64,000 nt of DNA from Novosphingobium chloroacetimidivorans (GCF_014204535.1 NZ_JACHLR010000009.1:62001-126000); one strand, 5' to 3'. Positions 1 through 11,171 are shown, counted from the first letter of the stretch. Program-made: numbers and translations. The notes: generated by a model from the sequence alone, not told the origin.

Positions 1-1592
<1,592 letters not shown>

Positions 1593-1816
1593 GATGTTGA
1601 CGCTCGGGGAAAAGCGCCAGGACGGCGAGTAAATAGAGAATCGTCGTTGCCGATAAGCGGCCCGCCTCATCCCGTCAAATCGACGTGAACTGCGAGCAAT
1701 GTAGCACATCCATAACGGTGTCGCATCTGTTTACGCACGTTGTCAGTACCCCCCGAAGTGTCTACCGGTCGGACTTGTCCCATTGCCGGACCCTAGCACG
1801 CCACTTGCAGGCTAAC

Positions 1817-2587
1817 ATGACCACCCCACCACCGAACCAGAACGACATCCAGAACGGAGCAGGCTCATCGCCGCCCCGCCAGCAGACGGTGGCGCTGGTG
1901 GATGACGATCGCAACATCCTGACAGCAGTGTCGATCGGCCTGCAGGCGGAAGGCTTCGCCACGCGCGTCTATGCCGATGGCGAGACCGCGCTCAAGGCCT
2001 TGCTGGAGAACCCGCCGGACCTTGCCATCTTCGACATCAAGATGCCGCGCATGGATGGGCTGCAGCTGCTCCAGTCACTGCGGGCCCAATCGGCGCTTCC
2101 CGTCATCATCCTGACCTCGAAGGACGAGGAACCCGACGAGGCGCTCGGCCTGGCACTGGGCGCGGACGACTACATCACCAAGCCGTTCAGCCAGCGCCTG
2201 CTGGTCGCACGTATCCGCGCGATCCTGCGGCGCAGCGAACTGGTGCGCAATCCGCCGGAGGACGCGCCGGGCGACGAGCAAGCCGGCACTATCGGCCGGG
2301 GCCGACTGCGACTCGATCCCGCCCGCCACCAGGTCACCTGGAACGACCGGTCGGTGTCGCTGACGGTCACCGAATTCCTCATACTGGAAGCGCTCGCCAT
2401 GCGCCCGGGCGTGGTCAAGAGCCGCAACCAGCTGATGGACGCGGCCTACAACGACGACGTCTTCGTGGACGACCGCACCATCGACAGCCACATCAAGCGC
2501 CTGCGTCGCAAGTTCCGCTCGGTCGATCCCGAGTTCGCCGCGATCGAGACGCTCTATGGTGCCGGCTATTCCTTCGCCGATGGCTGA
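1817..2587 (+). CDS. chvI: Two-component response regulator, ChvI type
   Basis: OmpR/PhoB-class response regulator of 256 residues. An N-terminal receiver domain (about 24-140) has the acidic pocket LVDDDRN and phospho-acceptor Asp73 in [13 protein letters not shown], then the TSK and DYITKPF motifs. A C-terminal winged-helix DNA-binding domain (about 155-252) ends in [12 protein letters not shown]. The frame stays open upstream to 1685, but the ATG at 1817 gives a normal-length protein. It overlaps the sensor kinase start (ATGGCTGA), so the two are co-translated. In alphaproteobacteria ChvI/ChvG respond to acid and envelope stress and sit beside pckA and PTS genes, as here. The assignment as ChvI rests on this gene order and family resemblance. 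Confidence 0.92.
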   Translation: MTTPPPNQNDIQNGAGSSPPRQQTVALVDDDRNILTAVSIGLQAEGFATRVYADGETALKALLENPPDLAIFDIKMPRMDGLQLLQSLRAQSALPVIILTSKDEEPDEALGLALGADDYITKPFSQRLLVARIRAILRRSELVRNPPEDAPGDEQAGTIGRGRLRLDPARHQVTWNDRSVSLTVTEFLILEALAMRPGVVKSRNQLMDAAYNDDVFVDDRTIDSHIKRLRRKFRSVDPEFAAIETLYGAGYSFADG

Positions 2588-4148
2588 GGCCCGCCGCAAC
2601 CATTCGGCGGCCGGACCGCGCTGGTCCTGGCGCATTTCGCTGACGGCCCGCATCCTGGCGGTGAACGTGATCGCGCTTGCCCTGCTCGCCGGCAGCCTGT
2701 TCTACATCGACAGCTACCGCCGCGAACTGTTCGCCGAGCGCTTCCGCCTGGCGCGCATCGAGGCGGAGGTGACCGCCGCGGCGCTCGCCGGCCGGACCCT
2801 GCCGCAGAAGGGCAAGCTGATGGCGCGCATCGGCACCATGCAGCACCTGCGGCTGCGGCTCTACGATCGCCAGGGCGAGCTCGTCGCCGACAGCTTCGCC
2901 CTGGCCCCGCCCTCCTTCGCGTTTGTCGACCCTGCCCGCGACCCACCGCTGCAAAAGGCCGCGCGCGCTCTTGATCGGGCGATGGATTTCGTGCTCGGTG
3001 CGCCGCCGATCCCCGCCTATCGGGACCGTGAGGATACCGATGCGCGTGGCTGGCCCGAGATCGGCGAGGCGCTGGCGAGCAGCAGCACGGTATCGAGGCG
3101 CCGCGCCGCGCCGGACCGCACGCCGGTCATCACCGCGGCCACCCCGGTCGGCGACAAGGGCGAAGCGCTGCTGGTCACCCGCAATGCGCGCGACATCACC
3201 GAGTACGTGCGCGAGGCCCGCCAGACGCTCGCCATCGTCGTGGGCGCGGCGCTGGTGATATCCGTGCTGCTCTCGCTGTTCCTCGCCCGCACGATCGTCG
3301 ATCCGCTGCGGGCATTGGTGCGCGCCGCCGTCCGCGTGCGCCTGGGTCGCGATCGCAAGGTCATCGTCCCCCGCCTGCCCGATCGCCGCGACGAAATCGG
3401 GCTGCTGGCCCGCGCGATCTCCGACATGACCACCGCGCTGCGCCAGCGCATCGATGCGGTCGAAAGCTTCGCTGCCGATGTCGCCCACGAGCTGAAAAAT
3501 CCGCTCGCCTCGCTGCGCAGCTCGATCGAGAACCTGGAGCGAGTGGCCGACCCCGAGCTGCGCCGCCAGTTGCTCGCCATTGCCAGTGACGACGTGCGCC
3601 GGGTCGACTTCCTGATCACCGAGATCGCCGACGCCAGCCGCATCGACGCGGAGCTCAGCCGCACCACCTTCGAACCGGTGGACATGCTGCGCCTCGTGCT
3701 CGCCATCGTCGCCGAGCGTGACACGCGCGGGGCCAATGGCGCGTGTCGCGTGATCGTCTCTCGCGAAGGCGACGCCGACATGGTGGTGCCCGGCGATCCG
3801 GCGCGACTGGAGCGCGTGCTGCACAACCTGCTCGACAACGCGGTGTCCTTCTCGCAAGCCGGTGGAGCGATCGAGATCGAGCTGGCGCAAGTCGGCGAAC
3901 GGATCGTCGTTTCGGTGTCCGACCACGGGCCGGGCATTCCCAGCGCCGCGCGCGAGAAGGTGTTCGAGCGCTTCCATTCGCTGCGCCCATCCGGCGAGGA
4001 GTTCGGCCGGCACAGCGGGCTCGGCCTCGCCATCGCGCGCACGGTGGTGGAGGCGCACTTCGGCCGGTTGATCGCGACGTCGCGTGCGGACGGCAGGCCC
4101 GGCGCGCGGCTGGAGCTGGTGCTGCCGCCTTGGCGAGAGCGGCCGTGA
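2580..4148 (+). CDS. chvG: Sensor histidine kinase, ChvG type
   Basis: Inner-membrane sensor kinase of about 522 residues. A first membrane helix ([19 protein letters not shown], about 20-40) leads into a periplasmic sensing region. A second helix ([20 protein letters not shown], about 217-237) is followed by a HAMP linker, the H-box with His303 in [13 protein letters not shown], the N-box LHNLLDNAV, and the G boxes DHGPGIP and HSGLGLAIA. The start chosen (2580) overlaps the chvI stop; an in-frame ATG at 2556 would lie inside chvI. It ends by overlapping the GTG of hprK (GTGA), which supports one transcript for the sensory and PTS genes. Confidence 0.92.
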   Translation: MAEARRNHSAAGPRWSWRISLTARILAVNVIALALLAGSLFYIDSYRRELFAERFRLARIEAEVTAAALAGRTLPQKGKLMARIGTMQHLRLRLYDRQGELVADSFALAPPSFAFVDPARDPPLQKAARALDRAMDFVLGAPPIPAYRDREDTDARGWPEIGEALASSSTVSRRRAAPDRTPVITAATPVGDKGEALLVTRNARDITEYVREARQTLAIVVGAALVISVLLSLFLARTIVDPLRALVRAAVRVRLGRDRKVIVPRLPDRRDEIGLLARAISDMTTALRQRIDAVESFAADVAHELKNPLASLRSSIENLERVADPELRRQLLAIASDDVRRVDFLITEIADASRIDAELSRTTFEPVDMLRLVLAIVAERDTRGANGACRVIVSREGDADMVVPGDPARLERVLHNLLDNAVSFSQAGGAIEIELAQVGERIVVSVSDHGPGIPSAAREKVFERFHSLRPSGEEFGRHSGLGLAIARTVVEAHFGRLIATSRADGRPGARLELVLPPWRERP

Positions 4149-4579
4149 TCGCGCACGTCGCCACCGTGGTTGCCATCGAGGGCCGCGGCGTGATGATCGA
4201 GGGCGCGCCGGGCTCCGGCAAGTCTGCCCTGGCGCTCGCTCTGATCGATCGCGGCGCTTTTCTGGTGGGCGATGACGGCGTGATGCTGGAGGCGACCGAA
4301 ACGGCGGTGATCGCGCGGCCGCACCCGCGTACGCGCGGACTGCTTGAAATCCGCAACCTGGGCCTGGTGCCCGTGGCGGTCTGCGAGCAGGTCGAAGTGA
4401 CGCTCGTCATACGGCTCGATCCGCAAGCCCCGCGGTTCGTCGAGGCCGCGCATTCGGTCGAGCGCATCGGCGTTGCACTGCCCTGCATCGCCTTGTGGCC
4501 GGATCCGTCGCCACCCGTGCTCAAGGTCGAGCAGGCGCTGAGGCTCTATGGGCGGCCGATGCCGGTATTTTGGACGTAA
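4145..4579 (+). CDS. hprK: Short HPr kinase/phosphorylase
   Basis: Protein of 144 residues matching only the catalytic C-terminal half of HprK, which phosphorylates and dephosphorylates the regulatory serine of HPr. The P-loop GAPGSGKS is at residues 20-27, followed by VGDDGV and the HPRTRGLLEIRNLGL signature. The N-terminal domain found in Firmicutes HprK (whole protein about 310 residues) is absent, which is normal for alphaproteobacteria. The GTG start at 4145 overlaps the chvG stop, implying translational coupling. Its likely substrate, the HPr-like protein encoded at 6018, lies in the same operon and has a serine at the expected place. Confidence 0.9.
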   Translation: MIAHVATVVAIEGRGVMIEGAPGSGKSALALALIDRGAFLVGDDGVMLEATETAVIARPHPRTRGLLEIRNLGLVPVAVCEQVEVTLVIRLDPQAPRFVEAAHSVERIGVALPCIALWPDPSPPVLKVEQALRLYGRPMPVFWT

Positions 4580-4623
4580 GCGCCCTTTTCATTCCTCTGC
4601 GCGAAGCGCAAAGCACGGTTTCC

Positions 4624-5568
4624 ATGTCCGACGAGTCGACACGCCAGGTACCTGAGGAACCCCGCCAGCGCTTGATGCTCGTGACCGGGATGTTGGGGGC
4701 GGGCAAGACCACCGCACTGCGCGTTCTTGAGGATCTCGGCTGGGAGACGGTCGACAACTTCCCCATCCGGCTGCTGGATCGCCTGATCGAGACGCCGCAA
4801 GCCGGCCGCAGCGACATGCGCGGGCCCATCGCGATCGGCTTCGATTCGCGCACCCGCGGCTTCGATCCGCAAGGCATAATCCGCAAGGTCAAGGAACTGG
4901 GCGCACGCGCGGACCTGGAGATCACGACGCTGTTCCTCGATTGCTCGAGCAAGGAGCTGGAGCGGCGCTACAACGAGACGCGCCGCCGCCATCCGCTCGC
5001 GGCGGACACGCCGGTGGATGCCGGCATCCGTGCCGAGCGCGAGCTGCTGGCGCCCTTGCGGCGCTGGGCCGACATAATGGTCGATACCAGCGAGTTCACC
5101 AGCAACGACCTGCAGCGCGCCATGCGCGAGCGCTTCGGTGACGCCGATGCGCAGGAGCTCACGGTAACCGTCTCCAGCTTCGGCTTCTCGCGCGGAATGC
5201 CGCCGGTCGCCGACCTGGTGTTCGACATGCGGTTCCTCGACAATCCGCACTGGGACCCGATGTTGCGTCCGCTCACCGGCGAGGATGCGCCGGTCGGAGA
5301 GCATATCCGCACGGATCCCGCCTTCGACGAAGCTTTCGTGCGCATTCGCGACCTGCTGCTGCTGTTGCTCCCACGCTACAGGGCACAAGGAAAAGCATAC
5401 GTGCACATCGCATTCGGCTGTACCGGCGGGAGACACCGCTCGGTCTTCACCGCGCGAGAGATCGCGGCGGCCTTGCGTGAGCATGGATTTTCGCCCACAT
5501 TGCTGCACCGCAACCTGGGCGCACGTGCCGCCGATCTTCTGGAAGGAAGCCCGCGGCGTGAAGAATAG
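4624..5568 (+). CDS. rapZ: RapZ/YvcJ-family nucleotide- and RNA-binding protein
   Basis: Protein of 314 residues of the RapZ family. A P-loop GMLGAGKT lies at residues 22-29. The conserved C-terminal domain carries HIAFGCTGGRHRSVF, the signature of the family's RNA/metabolite-binding half. In E. coli RapZ targets the small RNA GlmZ to RNase E and so tunes glmS; whether it does so here is unknown, but linkage to PTS genes is shared. ATG 4624 is preferred over the upstream in-frame start at 4495, which lies inside hprK; no strong Shine-Dalgarno is visible before 4624. It is followed after 48 bases by the EIIA gene. Confidence 0.9.
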   Translation: MSDESTRQVPEEPRQRLMLVTGMLGAGKTTALRVLEDLGWETVDNFPIRLLDRLIETPQAGRSDMRGPIAIGFDSRTRGFDPQGIIRKVKELGARADLEITTLFLDCSSKELERRYNETRRRHPLAADTPVDAGIRAERELLAPLRRWADIMVDTSEFTSNDLQRAMRERFGDADAQELTVTVSSFGFSRGMPPVADLVFDMRFLDNPHWDPMLRPLTGEDAPVGEHIRTDPAFDEAFVRIRDLLLLLLPRYRAQGKAYVHIAFGCTGGRHRSVFTAREIAAALREHGFSPTLLHRNLGARAADLLEGSPRREE

Positions 5569-5616
5569 ATACGAGATCACCGTGCGGTCGCAGCATTTCC
5601 GGAGCATTTGGTTTTC

Positions 5617-6021
5617 ATGATCGGCATGATCCTCGTCACTCATGGCGATCTGGCCGTCGAGTTCGTCAGGGCCATGGAGCACGTGGTCGGCGCGCAGACG
5701 GCGGTGGCGACCGTCTGCATCGGCCCCAGCGACGACATGGAACAGCGTCGGCGCGAGATCGCCGGCAAGATCCGTGGCGTCGATTCCGGTGAAGGCGTGG
5801 TCGTGCTGACCGACCTGTTCGGCGGCACTCCGTCGAACCTCGCGATCTCGCTGATGGAAGCGGGCAAAGTCGAAGTGATCGCCGGCATCAACCTGCCGAT
5901 GCTGATCCGGCTCGCCAAGGCGCGCCGATGCATGTCGGTGCGCGAAGCCGCTTCGGCCGCGCGCGACGCCGGCCGCAACTACATCACCATCGCCTCCGAA
6001 TACCTGGGCCAGGACGCATGA
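5617..6021 (+). CDS. PTS EIIA component, mannose type
   Basis: A 134-residue EIIA-Man-fold protein. The phosphorylatable histidine is His9 in ILVTHGD and the active-site loop is DLFGGTPSNLA. No fused EIIB domain and no sugar permease are present, so it probably acts as a regulatory phosphoacceptor from HPr rather than in transport, as proposed for the incomplete PTS of alphaproteobacteria (gene often called ptsA or manX). GGAG at 5601-5604 serves either the ATG at 5617 or an in-frame TTG at 5608; the ATG gives the usual MIGMILVTHG start. The stop overlaps the HPr ATG (ATGA). Confidence 0.9.
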   Translation: MIGMILVTHGDLAVEFVRAMEHVVGAQTAVATVCIGPSDDMEQRRREIAGKIRGVDSGEGVVVLTDLFGGTPSNLAISLMEAGKVEVIAGINLPMLIRLAKARRCMSVREAASAARDAGRNYITIASEYLGQDA

Positions 6022-6296
6022 TCGCCTGCCGCGAGTCCGTACCGATCATCAACCAGCGCGGGCTTCATGCGCGGGCGAGCGCCAAGTTCGTCAACATGGT
6101 CAGCGAGCTTCCGGCTTCGTGCTCGGTCACCGTCAGCAAGGACGGCATCGAAGCTGCGGGGGGCTCGATCCTGGGCCTGATGATGCTGGGTGCGGCCAAG
6201 GGCGACACGATCGAGATCGCCGTTGCGGGCGAAGGCGCCGAGGCCGCGCTCGAGCAACTCGCCGCCCTCGTCAAGGACGGCTTCGGCGAGGACTGA
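6018..6296 (+). CDS. ptsH: HPr-like phosphocarrier protein
   Basis: Phosphocarrier of 92 residues in the cytosolic PTS relay between EI-Ntr and the EIIA proteins. The active-site histidine is His17 in QRGLHARASAKFV. Ser50 in GGSILGLMMLGAAKG corresponds to the regulatory serine targeted by HprK. The start overlaps the EIIA stop, so both are translationally coupled. Enzyme I is not in the window. It may equally be called npr or ptsO; the choice of name does not change the role. Confidence 0.93.
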   Translation: MIACRESVPIINQRGLHARASAKFVNMVSELPASCSVTVSKDGIEAAGGSILGLMMLGAAKGDTIEIAVAGEGAEAALEQLAALVKDGFGED

Positions 6297-6300
6297 TCCC

Positions 6301-7101
6301 TTGCGTCGCACGATAACCGGCTTCTCCAACCCGACGGTCAAGTTCCTGCGCTCCCTGCGCGAGAAGAAGCACCGGCGGCGCGAGGGCAAGTTCCTGGCCG
6401 AAGGCCTGCGCCTGCTGACGGACGCGCGCGCGAGCGGGGTGGTTCCAGAGATCCTGGCCATGGCCAGCGGTCGTCCCGCGCATCCCTTGCTCGACGAGCT
6501 CGAGGCCGCGGTGAGTGCAGCCAACGGCGACGTTATCGAGATGGACGAGGATATCCTCGCCAAGGTCACGGGCAAGGAGAACCCGCAGGCGGTCGCCGGC
6601 GTGTTCGCCGAGTTCGACACCAGCCTCGCGCGGCTCGATCGCAGCGCATCGCCGATCTGGCTGGTGGCGCAGGCTCTGCGCGATCCCGGCAACCTCGGCA
6701 CCATGCTGCGCACCGGCGACGCCGTTGGCGCGGGTGGACTGATCCTGATCGACGATTGCGCCGACCCGTTCTCGGTCGAAGCCGTGCGCGCCAGCATGGG
6801 CGCGATCTTCACCCAGCACCTGGCCATCGCCCGGTGGGAGGAGTTCCTGCCCTGGCTGCGCGACGGTGCCGGGCAGTTGGTTGCCGCCTCGTTGCGCGAA
6901 CCGACGGACTATCGGGCGGCGCACTATGAGGCGCCTTGCTTCCTGCTCGTCGGCAACGAGTCGCAAGGGCTGCCGGAGGCCTACGAAGCCGAGTGCGACT
7001 TGCGCGTCACCATCCCGATGCGCGGCCGGGCCGACAGCCTGAATGCGGCCGTCGCGGGTGCGGTGCTGGCCTACGAAGCGCTGGCAAAGCTGGAAGCCTG
7101 A
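6301..7101 (+). CDS. SpoU/TrmH-family RNA 2'-O-methyltransferase
   Basis: SAM-dependent ribose methyltransferase of 266 residues with an N-terminal RNA-binding substrate domain (REKKHRRREGKFLAEG) and a C-terminal SPOUT knot. The three SpoU motifs are visible: NLGTMLRTGDAVGAGG, LLVGNESQGLP and IPMRGRADSLNAAVAGAVLAYEA. The likely substrate is 23S rRNA, but RlmB versus other TrmH-like enzymes cannot be separated by eye. The start is inferred as TTG at 6301, four bases after the HPr stop; any upstream in-frame ATG would lie deep in ptsH. It is the last gene of the chvI operon before a large inverted repeat. Confidence 0.88.
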   Translation: MRRTITGFSNPTVKFLRSLREKKHRRREGKFLAEGLRLLTDARASGVVPEILAMASGRPAHPLLDELEAAVSAANGDVIEMDEDILAKVTGKENPQAVAGVFAEFDTSLARLDRSASPIWLVAQALRDPGNLGTMLRTGDAVGAGGLILIDDCADPFSVEAVRASMGAIFTQHLAIARWEEFLPWLRDGAGQLVAASLREPTDYRAAHYEAPCFLLVGNESQGLPEAYEAECDLRVTIPMRGRADSLNAAVAGAVLAYEALAKLEA

Positions 7102-7103
7102 CA

Positions 7104-7220
7104 TCGACCCGGGCTTGACCCGGGTCCGGTTTCGGCATGCAAGCACGTTATCGTCAGGGCGCGCGTATGGGCGAGAGGGCGTGAGATGCCGAAACCGGAC
7201 CCGGGTCAAGCCCGGGTCGA
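7104..7220. repeat. Perfect 35-bp inverted repeat between convergent genes
   Basis: Bases 7104-7138 and 7186-7220 are exact reverse complements, separated by a 47-base loop. Each arm contains its own palindromic core (CCCGGGCTTGACCCGGG-like). It sits between the convergent RNA methyltransferase and rmuC genes and fills almost the whole gap. It can fold into one very long hairpin and would act as a bidirectional transcription block. Related CCCGGG elements occur at 38041, 50742 and 54259. Confidence 0.9.
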
Positions 7221-7238
7221 CGCCTTGGCAATCTGCCT

Positions 7239-8861
7239 CTACTCCGCCGCCTCGACCGCATCGTCGTTGACCGGTGCGGCAAGTGCCTCCGCGCCATAGC
7301 GCGGCGCGGATTCGATCGGCGGCACTTCGTCGATCTCGTTCTTGCCGATTTCGATGTGCTTGTCGCGCAGACGGCGGCCCGAGGAGAGGACGTTGCGCTC
7401 GAAGCTGCCGACGAACTTGTTGTAATTGGTCACCGCGGATTCAAGCCCCGCGCCGACACGCTTCATGTGGTTCGCGGCGACGGCAAGCCGGTCGTAGAGC
7501 TCGCCGCCCATGCGGCCGATCTCGCGAGCTTCGCGCGCAAGCCCATCCTGGCGCCAGACCTGAGCCACCGTGCGCGCGATCGCCACGAGGTTGGTCGGCG
7601 TGGCGAGCAGCACCTTGTTGCGGAAGGCGAAGTCCCACAGTTCGGGATCGTGTTCGAGCGCGGCGGCGACGAAGTGCTCGCCCGGCACGAACATCACCAC
7701 GTAGTCGGGCGCATCCTCGAACTGGCTCTGGTAGCTCTTGGCGCCGAGCGTCTGGACATGGTTGCGCATGGAGGCAACGTGCGCGCGCATGGCCAGGTTG
7801 CGCGTCGCGTCATCCTGCGCCTCGAACGCCTCCTGATACGCGTTGAGCGACACCTTGGCGTCGATCACCAGCCGCTTCTGACCCGGAATGTTGACGATGG
7901 CATCCGGCCGGAGGCGGCCGTCTTCCGTCTCGATCGAGTGCTCGGTTACGAAGTCGGTGTGCTCGCTAAGGCCGCACTGCTCGAGCAAGTTGCGCAACTG
8001 CTGCTCACCCCAGCGACCACGCGCCTTGGGTGCATTGCGCAGCGAATTGCCGAGCCGCGCCGCCTCGGCCCGCACTTGCTCCTGCCCCTCGCGCATGGAC
8101 TGGATCAAGCCGGCGAGCTGCCCGAACGAATCGACGCGCTTGGCTTCGAGCTGACCGACTTGCTCCTCGTAGGACTTGAGCCGTGCATTCACCGGCGCCA
8201 GCAGGGTCGACAGCCGCTCGGCACTGGCTTTCTCGCTCTCCTCGAAACGGGCGCCGGCGCGATTGAGGAACGCCTGCTGCGCATCCGCCAGCACCTTGGC
8301 GCCGGCATTCTCGAACTCCTTGCGCAACAGCTCTTGCGCCTCGATCAGCAGGCGCTTCTGCTCGTCGAAGTTGGCCGTCTTCTCCTGCAGCGCGGCAAGT
8401 TCGGTCGAGAGCCGGCGTTGCTCGGCCAGATGCGTTTCCAGTTGCCGGACGTGCTCGGCCTGCGCCTTCTGCGAAGCCGCCGCGTGCTCGGTCCGCAACC
8501 GGTCCAGCACTGCGGTCAGCTCCGCGCGCGTGGCTTCGAGCGCCCGCCCATGATCGCCGCGAATGCGCTCCAGCAAGGCCACATGCTCGCCATGCGTGCG
8601 CTCCAGAACTGCGGCATGTTCGCGCCGGGTCTGATCGAGTGCGTCGGCGAGCGCGTCGGCCCGACTGGCCCGCTCGCTCGCTCCGGCAAGCTCGGTGATG
8701 GCGCGCCTGAACCTCTCGTCCAGCTCGCGCGCCTCCGCATCCCGCGCGGCGTGCCGCTCTCGCCACTGCACCGCCGGTCGTGAACCGAAGAACCAACCTG
8801 CGAACGTCCCGGCACCCAGGCCGAGAAGCAGAGCGACGATCGTGAGCATGGCGGGATCCAT
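7239..8861 (-). CDS. rmuC: DNA recombination protein RmuC
   Basis: Protein of 540 residues. One N-terminal membrane helix (MLTIVALLLGLGAGTFAGWFFG) is followed by a long coiled coil (about 35-230, repeated Glu/Ala/Arg/Leu heptads) and the RmuC nuclease-like domain, with APKARGRWGEQQL, VIDAKVSLNAY and DYVVMFVPGE. RmuC limits recombination at inverted repeats in E. coli, which is notable in a genome this rich in them. The start at 8861 precedes the membrane helix directly; ATG at 8849 is an alternative. Confidence 0.93.
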   Translation of the reverse strand: MDPAMLTIVALLLGLGAGTFAGWFFGSRPAVQWRERHAARDAEARELDERFRRAITELAGASERASRADALADALDQTRREHAAVLERTHGEHVALLERIRGDHGRALEATRAELTAVLDRLRTEHAAASQKAQAEHVRQLETHLAEQRRLSTELAALQEKTANFDEQKRLLIEAQELLRKEFENAGAKVLADAQQAFLNRAGARFEESEKASAERLSTLLAPVNARLKSYEEQVGQLEAKRVDSFGQLAGLIQSMREGQEQVRAEAARLGNSLRNAPKARGRWGEQQLRNLLEQCGLSEHTDFVTEHSIETEDGRLRPDAIVNIPGQKRLVIDAKVSLNAYQEAFEAQDDATRNLAMRAHVASMRNHVQTLGAKSYQSQFEDAPDYVVMFVPGEHFVAAALEHDPELWDFAFRNKVLLATPTNLVAIARTVAQVWRQDGLAREAREIGRMGGELYDRLAVAANHMKRVGAGLESAVTNYNKFVGSFERNVLSSGRRLRDKHIEIGKNEIDEVPPIESAPRYGAEALAAPVNDDAVEAAE

Positions 8862-8940
8862 CCACCATGCGTATCAGGAACGAAGAGAGAACGTCAAGCC
8901 CGCGCGGATTTCATCCACAGTGCGCCGGAAACTCGCGGGA

Positions 8941-9510
8941 TCAGGCCGCCTTGCGCAGCTTTTCCAGCTTCTTGAGCGCCATCTGACGCTTGAGGCGGCT
9001 GAGGTGGTCGATGAAGAGTATGCCTTCGAGGTGGTCCATCTCGTGCTGCAGGCAGATCGCCATCATGCCCTCCAGCGCTTCCTCGTGCGTGTTGCCGTCG
9101 AGGTCCTGCCACCGCGCGCGGATGCGGGCGGGACGCTCCACATCGGCGTAGATCTCGGGAACCGAGAGGCAGCCTTCGTTGTAGACGATGATCTCGTCCG
9201 AGGGATCGAGAATCTCGGGGTTAATGAAGACGTGCGGCTCGCGCTTGGTCGGCTGGTGCGTGTGATGGTGGCCACCGTGCGAATGGCACACTTCGGGCTC
9301 GGCATCGGGATCGTCGGGCTGCAGGTCGATAACGAGCACGCGCAGCGGCACGCCGACCTGGATGGCCGCCAGGCCGATCCCCGGCGCGTCGTACATGGTC
9401 TCGAACATGTCGGCGACGAGCGTCTTGAGCTCGTCGTCGAAGCGCTCGACAGGCATGGAGACCTGCTTGAGGCGCGGGTCGGGGATTTCGATGATCTCGC
9501 GAATAGCCAT
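8941..9510 (-). CDS. def: Peptide deformylase with histidine-rich insert
   Basis: Removes the N-formyl group from nascent proteins. It has 189 residues and all three metal-site motifs: GIGLAAIQVG (44-53), EGCLSVP, and QHEMDHLEG, where Cys and the two His bind the catalytic metal. The odd part is an insert at about residues 64-92 containing CHSHGGHHHTH (75-85), just before the conserved PHVFINPEI strand; ordinary deformylases have a short loop there. It is near fmt, the functional partner that adds the formyl group, with recR between them on the same strand as def. The ATG at 9510 gives the standard MAIREIIEIPDPRL start. Confidence 0.95.
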   Translation of the reverse strand: MAIREIIEIPDPRLKQVSMPVERFDDELKTLVADMFETMYDAPGIGLAAIQVGVPLRVLVIDLQPDDPDAEPEVCHSHGGHHHTHQPTKREPHVFINPEILDPSDEIIVYNEGCLSVPEIYADVERPARIRARWQDLDGNTHEEALEGMMAICLQHEMDHLEGILFIDHLSRLKRQMALKKLEKLRKAA

Positions 9511-9592
9511 GTGCGCAAGATAGTCGGCGATGGCCGATTTCGCAACTTTAGGAATGGCGATCACCAGGATCGGGATAGCAACATCGCGTCCC

Positions 9593-10189
9593 TCAGGCGA
9601 CCGGGCGCCTCGCCCGGATCGCTTGTGCCAGGGTGCCCTCGTCGAGGTAATCGAGTTCGCCACCCACCGGAAGACCATGCGCCAGCTGGGTGATCCGCAC
9701 CGGGAACGCCTCCAGCCGCTCGGCGAGGTAATGCGCGGTGGTCTGCCCTTCCAGGGTGGCATTCATCGCCAGAACCACCTCGTCGACGCCGCCCTGCTCG
9801 ACACGGGCGAGCAGGCGATCGATGGCGAGGTCCTCGGGCCGGACGCCGTCGAGCGCGGACAGCCGGCCGCCGAGCACGTGATACTTGCCGGTGAACAGGC
9901 GCGCGCGATCGAGGGCCCACAAGTCCGCGACTTCCTCCACCACGCAGAGCGCTCGCATGTCGCGGCGCGGGTCGGCACAGATCGCGCAGGGGTCGTGCGT
10001 GTCGATGTTGCCGCACACCTCGCACTCGACCAAGGCACCCTGCACCGCGCCCAGCGCGTCCAGCAGCTGTACCAGCGCCGTCTCGCGCCGCTTGATCAGC
10101 CAGAGCACCGCCCGCCGGGCCGAGCGCGGGCCCAGGCCGGGCAGGCGCGACAGCGCGGCGGTCAATGTCTCGATCTCTTGCGATGCCAT
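9593..10189 (-). CDS. recR: Recombination mediator protein RecR
   Basis: Acts with RecF and RecO to load RecA at gaps. It has 198 residues: an N-terminal helix-hairpin-helix ([19 protein letters not shown]), a four-cysteine zinc finger ([16 protein letters not shown]), a Toprim domain ([16 protein letters not shown] ... [15 protein letters not shown]) and a C-terminal Walker-like segment ([18 protein letters not shown]). The start is the ATG at 10189. The short gap to fmt on the other strand holds both promoters. Confidence 0.95.
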   Translation of the reverse strand: MASQEIETLTAALSRLPGLGPRSARRAVLWLIKRRETALVQLLDALGAVQGALVECEVCGNIDTHDPCAICADPRRDMRALCVVEEVADLWALDRARLFTGKYHVLGGRLSALDGVRPEDLAIDRLLARVEQGGVDEVVLAMNATLEGQTTAHYLAERLEAFPVRITQLAHGLPVGGELDYLDEGTLAQAIRARRPVA

Positions 10190-10241
10190 CGCATGGGAGA
10201 TAGGGGTTGCGCCCCTCCCGCGGCAAGAACAAACCGGACAC

Positions 10242-11147
10242 ATGCGCATCATCTTCATGGGAACGCCCGAGTTCGCGGTGCCGGCGCTGGTCGCGCTGGT
10301 CGAAGCGGGACACGAGGTGGTCGCCGCATACACGCAGCCGCCGCGGCCCGGCGGGCGTCGTGGGCGCGAGCTGACCCCCTCGCCGGTTCAGCGCGAGGCG
10401 GAGGTGCGCGGGATCGCGGTGCGCCATCCCGCTTCGCTCAAGGGCGCGGACGAGCAAGCCGGGCTGGCGGCGCTGGATGCGGACATCGCGGTGGTCGCCG
10501 CCTACGGGTTGATCCTGCCGCAGGCGGTACTCGATGCGCCCCGCCTCGGCTGCCTCAACATCCACGCCTCGATCCTGCCGCGCTGGCGCGGGGCGGCGCC
10601 GATCCAGCGCGCAATCATGGCCGGCGATCCGACGACTGGCGTCACCATCATGCAGATGGAGGCGGGGCTCGACACAGGACCAATGCTGGCGACGCTGCGC
10701 ACCACGATCGATCGCAAGACCGCGGGCGAGCTGACGCAGGAACTGGCGGAGCGAGGCGCCCAGCTGCTGGTCGGCACCTTGCGCGACCTGAAGTCTCATC
10801 GCGCGGTGAGGCAGCCGGAGGACGGGGTCACGTACGCGAAGAAGATCGACAAGGCCGAGGCGCGGCTCTACTTCACCGCCAGCGCCGAGCAGGTCGAGCG
10901 CCAGGTGCGCGCCTTCGCGCCTGCGCCGGGGGCGTTCTTCGAGCTCGACGGCGAGCGCTACAAGGTGCTGGCAGCCGAGGTGGTCGAAGGCGCGGGCAAG
11001 CCCGGGACCGTGATCGACGATGCGCTGACGATCGCCTGCGGATCGGGCGCGGTGCGGCCGGTGACGGTGCAACGTGCCGGGCGTCCGGCGATGGCCACGG
11101 CGGAGTTGCTGCGCGGAAGGCCCGTCGCGGTCGGAACCGTGCTTTAG
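10242..11147 (+). CDS. fmt: Methionyl-tRNA formyltransferase
   Basis: Formylates initiator Met-tRNA using 10-formyltetrahydrofolate. It has 301 residues. The N-terminal formyltransferase domain begins [16 protein letters not shown] and contains the catalytic Asn-His pair in [18 protein letters not shown] and the Asp in [11 protein letters not shown]. The C-terminal OB-like domain starts near residue 205 and carries [20 protein letters not shown]. The many longer in-frame starts upstream lie over recR and are rejected; ATG 10242 gives the family's normal length. Confidence 0.96.
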   Translation: MRIIFMGTPEFAVPALVALVEAGHEVVAAYTQPPRPGGRRGRELTPSPVQREAEVRGIAVRHPASLKGADEQAGLAALDADIAVVAAYGLILPQAVLDAPRLGCLNIHASILPRWRGAAPIQRAIMAGDPTTGVTIMQMEAGLDTGPMLATLRTTIDRKTAGELTQELAERGAQLLVGTLRDLKSHRAVRQPEDGVTYAKKIDKAEARLYFTASAEQVERQVRAFAPAPGAFFELDGERYKVLAAEVVEGAGKPGTVIDDALTIACGSGAVRPVTVQRAGRPAMATAELLRGRPVAVGTVL

Positions 11148-11171
11148 CGCGCGCGCCGCGGCTGCAGGGGC

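Noticed and set aside
2493..4058. 521-codon minus-strand frame over chvG
   Set aside because: Antisense shadow of a clear histidine kinase; no domain, and composition typical of reverse-read GC3-rich coding DNA.
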